A stretch of 64,000 nucleotides of DNA, taken from contig NZ_JAKVTG010000008.1 in NCBI RefSeq assembly GCF_022489025.1, positions 88,257-152,256 on the forward strand, read 5' to 3'. The notes under the pieces were generated by a model. It was not told where the DNA came from, ran no database searches, and saw only the letters and a list, made by a program, of their open reading frames with translations. The position numbers and the translations under genes were made by a program. Below are positions 60,633 to 64,000 of the stretch, piece by piece. Source of the stretch: Planococcus halocryophilus. Its GTDB lineage: Bacteria > Bacillota > Bacilli > Bacillales_A > Planococcaceae. Each line of letters starts with the position of its first letter. Position 1 is the first letter of the stretch.

Positions 60633-61118
60633 ATGGATTTATTCACAATTCAATTGACCCGCTTGTTTGAGCGTCTTTCATATGAACATGAAGCAATCGA
60701 CAGCATCGCGGCTGTGTTAGCGCAAGCCGCTATCGCCGAAGGCACAATTTTCATCGCTGCTTTCGGTGACATGAAAGCTGTGACAGCTGTTGCATTGCAT
60801 AGCGATGAACCTTTGCAAAATGCGGCTGAATGGTCACCAGCAAGCATTGTTACGAGTATCGATCGCGTCTTCATTTTGACACCTAATAGCGAAGCTTCAG
60901 AACTTGCCGGTCGGTTATCGGATGCTGGCATCCCGTTTGCGCTTGTTGCACCACCTTCAAAAGACAGTGAATTCGCCGATGCCTTCCTCCCCTTAACTAG
61001 TGAAGAAACTTCCCTTGTACAGGACGATGGCAAAGCTGCGTTAGTTCCGCATGCCTTAGCTGGCCTTTATGTTTATTATGCCGTTAAATTGCGCATTGAT
61101 AAACTACTAGTGGAATAA
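60633..61118 (+). CDS. ywjG: DUF2529 protein YwjG
   Basis: 161 residues from ATG 60633 (AGGTG upstream); the longer in-frame ATG at 60555 lies inside spo0F on the other strand. SIS-like alpha/beta fold with FIAAFGDMKAV and VFILTPNSEASELAGRLSDAG. Unknown function; always between pyrG and spo0F in Bacillales. Only plus-strand gene in the last 35 kb. Confidence 0.88.
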   Translation: MDLFTIQLTRLFERLSYEHEAIDSIAAVLAQAAIAEGTIFIAAFGDMKAVTAVALHSDEPLQNAAEWSPASIVTSIDRVFILTPNSEASELAGRLSDAGIPFALVAPPSKDSEFADAFLPLTSEETSLVQDDGKAALVPHALAGLYVYYAVKLRIDKLLVE

Positions 61119-61132
61119 ATAATTTTATATAC

Positions 61133-61164
61133 AAAAGCCTTCCCTTTTCTCAAGGGAAGGCTTT
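61133..61164. terminator. Bidirectional terminator ywjG / pyrG
   Basis: Perfect stem AAAAGCCTTCCC / GGGAAGGCTTTT, loop TTTTCTCAA, serving both converging genes. Confidence 0.9.
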
Positions 61165-61170
61165 TGTCGT

Positions 61171-62847
<1,677 letters not shown>

Positions 62848-62869
62848 TCATCTCTCCTATTATAAGGAG

Positions 62870-62908
62870 CCCAAATAAAATATTATCCAGTCTGGCCTCA
62901 TAAGTCAA
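62870..62908 (-). promoter_or_regulatory. pyrG promoter with GGGC start site
   Basis: Minus-strand TTGACT (62903-62908), 17 bases, TAATAT (62880-62885), seven bases, then GGGCTCC with the first G at 62872. The initial GGGC is the sequence at which RNA polymerase slips when CTP is low in B. subtilis pyrG. Confidence 0.88.
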
Positions 62909-62926
62909 GGTGAAAAAATGTTCAGA

Positions 62927-63493
62927 TTACTTCAAGTCATCTTCTTCGTCGTCTTCGTCTTCGTCATCATCTTCGTCATCGATGATATTGCCATCCAAGT
63001 CTTCAACTAATACGTCGTCTTCATCTTTGTCGTCATCCGCATCAAAATCAAGCACTTCGATAGGCGATTTAACCACTTCATCTTCGTCATCATCATCGTC
63101 ATCGTCTTCGCCGAAATCTTCAAATTCCAACTCATCTTCTAATGCCAATTCATCTAAATCGTCAAAGCCTTCATCGTCAGCAACTTTTGCTTTCTTTTTA
63201 CGCGCTTTAACAGTTGGTGCCGATTCTTCTTCAATTTGCTCAACCGGGTACCACTCACGCAGACCCCAACGGTTTTCGCCCAAGATTAAAAAGCGTCCAT
63301 CAATATTCAGATCCGTATAGAATTGCACTAAACGATCTTTCATATCCTCTTTAGACAAGTTCAATAATTTTTCAATTTCTGCAACGAGTTCTGCATAGGT
63401 TTTTGTTTCGTGCGTTTCTTCCAACATTGCATATGTCAAGTCAACAAACGACTCTTCTATTAGTTCTTCTTTAGATAATTCACGAATTTTCAT
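62927..63493 (-). CDS. rpoE: DNA-directed RNA polymerase delta subunit
   Basis: 188 residues from ATG 63493 (AAGGGA upstream; a GTG three codons earlier is too close to the site). N-terminal folded domain (1-90, MKIRELSKEELIEESFVDLT) and a long acidic tail, nearly all Asp/Glu from about 105. Delta helps RNA polymerase recycle and release nucleic acid. Upstream neighbour of pyrG as in B. subtilis. Confidence 0.94.
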   Translation of the reverse strand: MKIRELSKEELIEESFVDLTYAMLEETHETKTYAELVAEIEKLLNLSKEDMKDRLVQFYTDLNIDGRFLILGENRWGLREWYPVEQIEEESAPTVKARKKKAKVADDEGFDDLDELALEDELEFEDFGEDDDDDDDEDEVVKSPIEVLDFDADDDKDEDDVLVEDLDGNIIDDEDDDEDEDDEEDDLK

Positions 63494-63554
63494 TCCGTGC
63501 ACGTCCCTTCTTCTTCTTAACTTAATTCATTATATACAAACTAACTAGTCTCCG

Positions 63555-63716
63555 CTACCGTGTATTCTTTTTTCTCGGATCTATTTGTTTCCATCCGAAA
63601 TAAAATAAATAAATCGCCAGAACCATAAATGGAATCGATCCCAAAGCTTTATTGTACAGGAAGAAAATCAGTATGACACAGATTGCGATGATTATGTAGT
63701 GTACAGCTTTTCGCAT
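63555..63716 (-). CDS. Small membrane protein, 53 residues
   Basis: Start ATG 63716 with AAGGATGG upstream. It encodes a basic start (MRKAVHY), two hydrophobic helices (IIIAICVILIFFLY and IPFMVLAIYLFYFGW) and a basic tail (QIDPRKKNTR). A longer frame to 63830 lacks a ribosome site. Not recognised; small two-helix proteins next to rpoE are common in Bacillales. Confidence 0.65.
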   Translation of the reverse strand: MRKAVHYIIIAICVILIFFLYNKALGSIPFMVLAIYLFYFGWKQIDPRKKNTR

Positions 63717-63900
63717 GGGATCCATCCTTCTTGATTTCTGTGATACGTATTCTTTTATTATACAGAAGATGGCGAGGGATATCGACCGCCTCCGTCTTTG
63801 AAAAAGGAAAACGCGCAATTTATGCGTCACACTTTTGATCGAGGGAGGATGTTTTTGGAATTAATTATTTTGGGATTTCTATTTTTTCCCGAATTCTTGC

Positions 63901-64000
63901 TGAGTGTGCGTATTTTTGTGGGAACGCGCGTATTTTTTCTGCATCGCGCGTTTTTCTCCCGCATCGCGCGTTTTTCTCCCGCATCGCGCGTTTTTCTCTC
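63901..64000. repeat. 20-bp tandem repeat at window end
   Basis: Five units of 20 bp; the last three are GCATCGCGCGTTTTTCTCCC or one change from it, the first two are diverged (TGTGCGTATTTTT, ACGCGCGTATTTTTT). The array runs off the edge. No unique spacers. Confidence 0.9.

Noticed and set aside
62910..63320. Serine-only-like frame opposite rpoE
   Set aside because: It is the complement of the GAT/GAA-rich acidic tail of the delta subunit.
63901..64000. CRISPR array at the window end
   Set aside because: Head-to-tail 20-bp units with no spacers.

Overview
The window reads as chromosomal DNA of a low-GC Gram-positive bacterium of the order Bacillales, most likely a non-sporulating Planococcaceae (Planococcus-like). 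The reasons are gene order and gene content: tdk-prfA-prmC-ywlC-ywlE-rpiB-ywlG-glyA-upp-atp, ywzB-murA-mbl-fabZ-ssbB-ywpF and rpoE-pyrG-ywjG-spo0F-fba-tal-murA-glpX-rho-rpmE all follow the Bacillus subtilis plan, while the sporulation genes that sit inside these blocks in B. subtilis (spoIIR, spoIID, spoIIQ, spoIIID) are absent. The genus is inferred from memory of gene order, not from a search. Almost every gene is on the minus strand.

Layout. 1-9.6 kb: a surface-protein cluster of five secreted proteins with S-layer homology (SLH) modules (one cut by the window edge; others joined to NlpC/P60, amidase, 5'-nucleotidase and CAP domains), interrupted by an alanine/glycine:cation symporter. 9.7-24 kb: an accessory/metabolic stretch with two M20 amidohydrolases (one RocB-like), a NERD protein, an EamA permease, the yhdT-panF pantothenate uptake pair, a membrane protein with an HlyD-like adaptor, a DUF2187 protein, a muropeptide-recycling pair (ykfC/ykfA), a tiny membrane peptide and an IDEAL-domain protein. 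Two intergenic gaps here are filled by 21-bp tandem repeats. 23.5-28 kb: plus-strand ywqB-ywqA (SWIM protein plus SNF2 helicase). 28-34.9 kb: ssbB, ywpF, a decayed IS3-family insertion, fabZ, mbl, murA and ywzB. 35.3-42.6 kb: the complete F1Fo ATP synthase operon with a strong sigma-A promoter. 42.9-57 kb: mnaA/wecB, upp, a PAS-GAF-GGDEF-EAL protein, glyA, ywlG, rpiB, ywlE, ywlC, prmC, prfA, tdk, rpmE, rho, glpX. 57-64 kb: a second murA, transaldolase-like gene, fba, spo0F, ywjG, pyrG, rpoE and a small membrane protein.

The most informative non-coding features are a 102-bp higher-order tandem repeat built from 21- and 18-bp units and echoed 7 kb away; hairpin-forming intergenic repeats around atpC and between atpG and atpD that show compensatory changes between copies; a cluster of DnaA boxes upstream of ywlC; a textbook pyrG promoter with GGGC start and attenuator; and a (CTTA)12 microsatellite that begins at the mnaA stop codon. 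I found no CRISPR array, tRNA, rRNA or clear antiphage or biosynthetic cluster. I do not claim a new system; the repeat families and several small unrecognised genes are the best leads.
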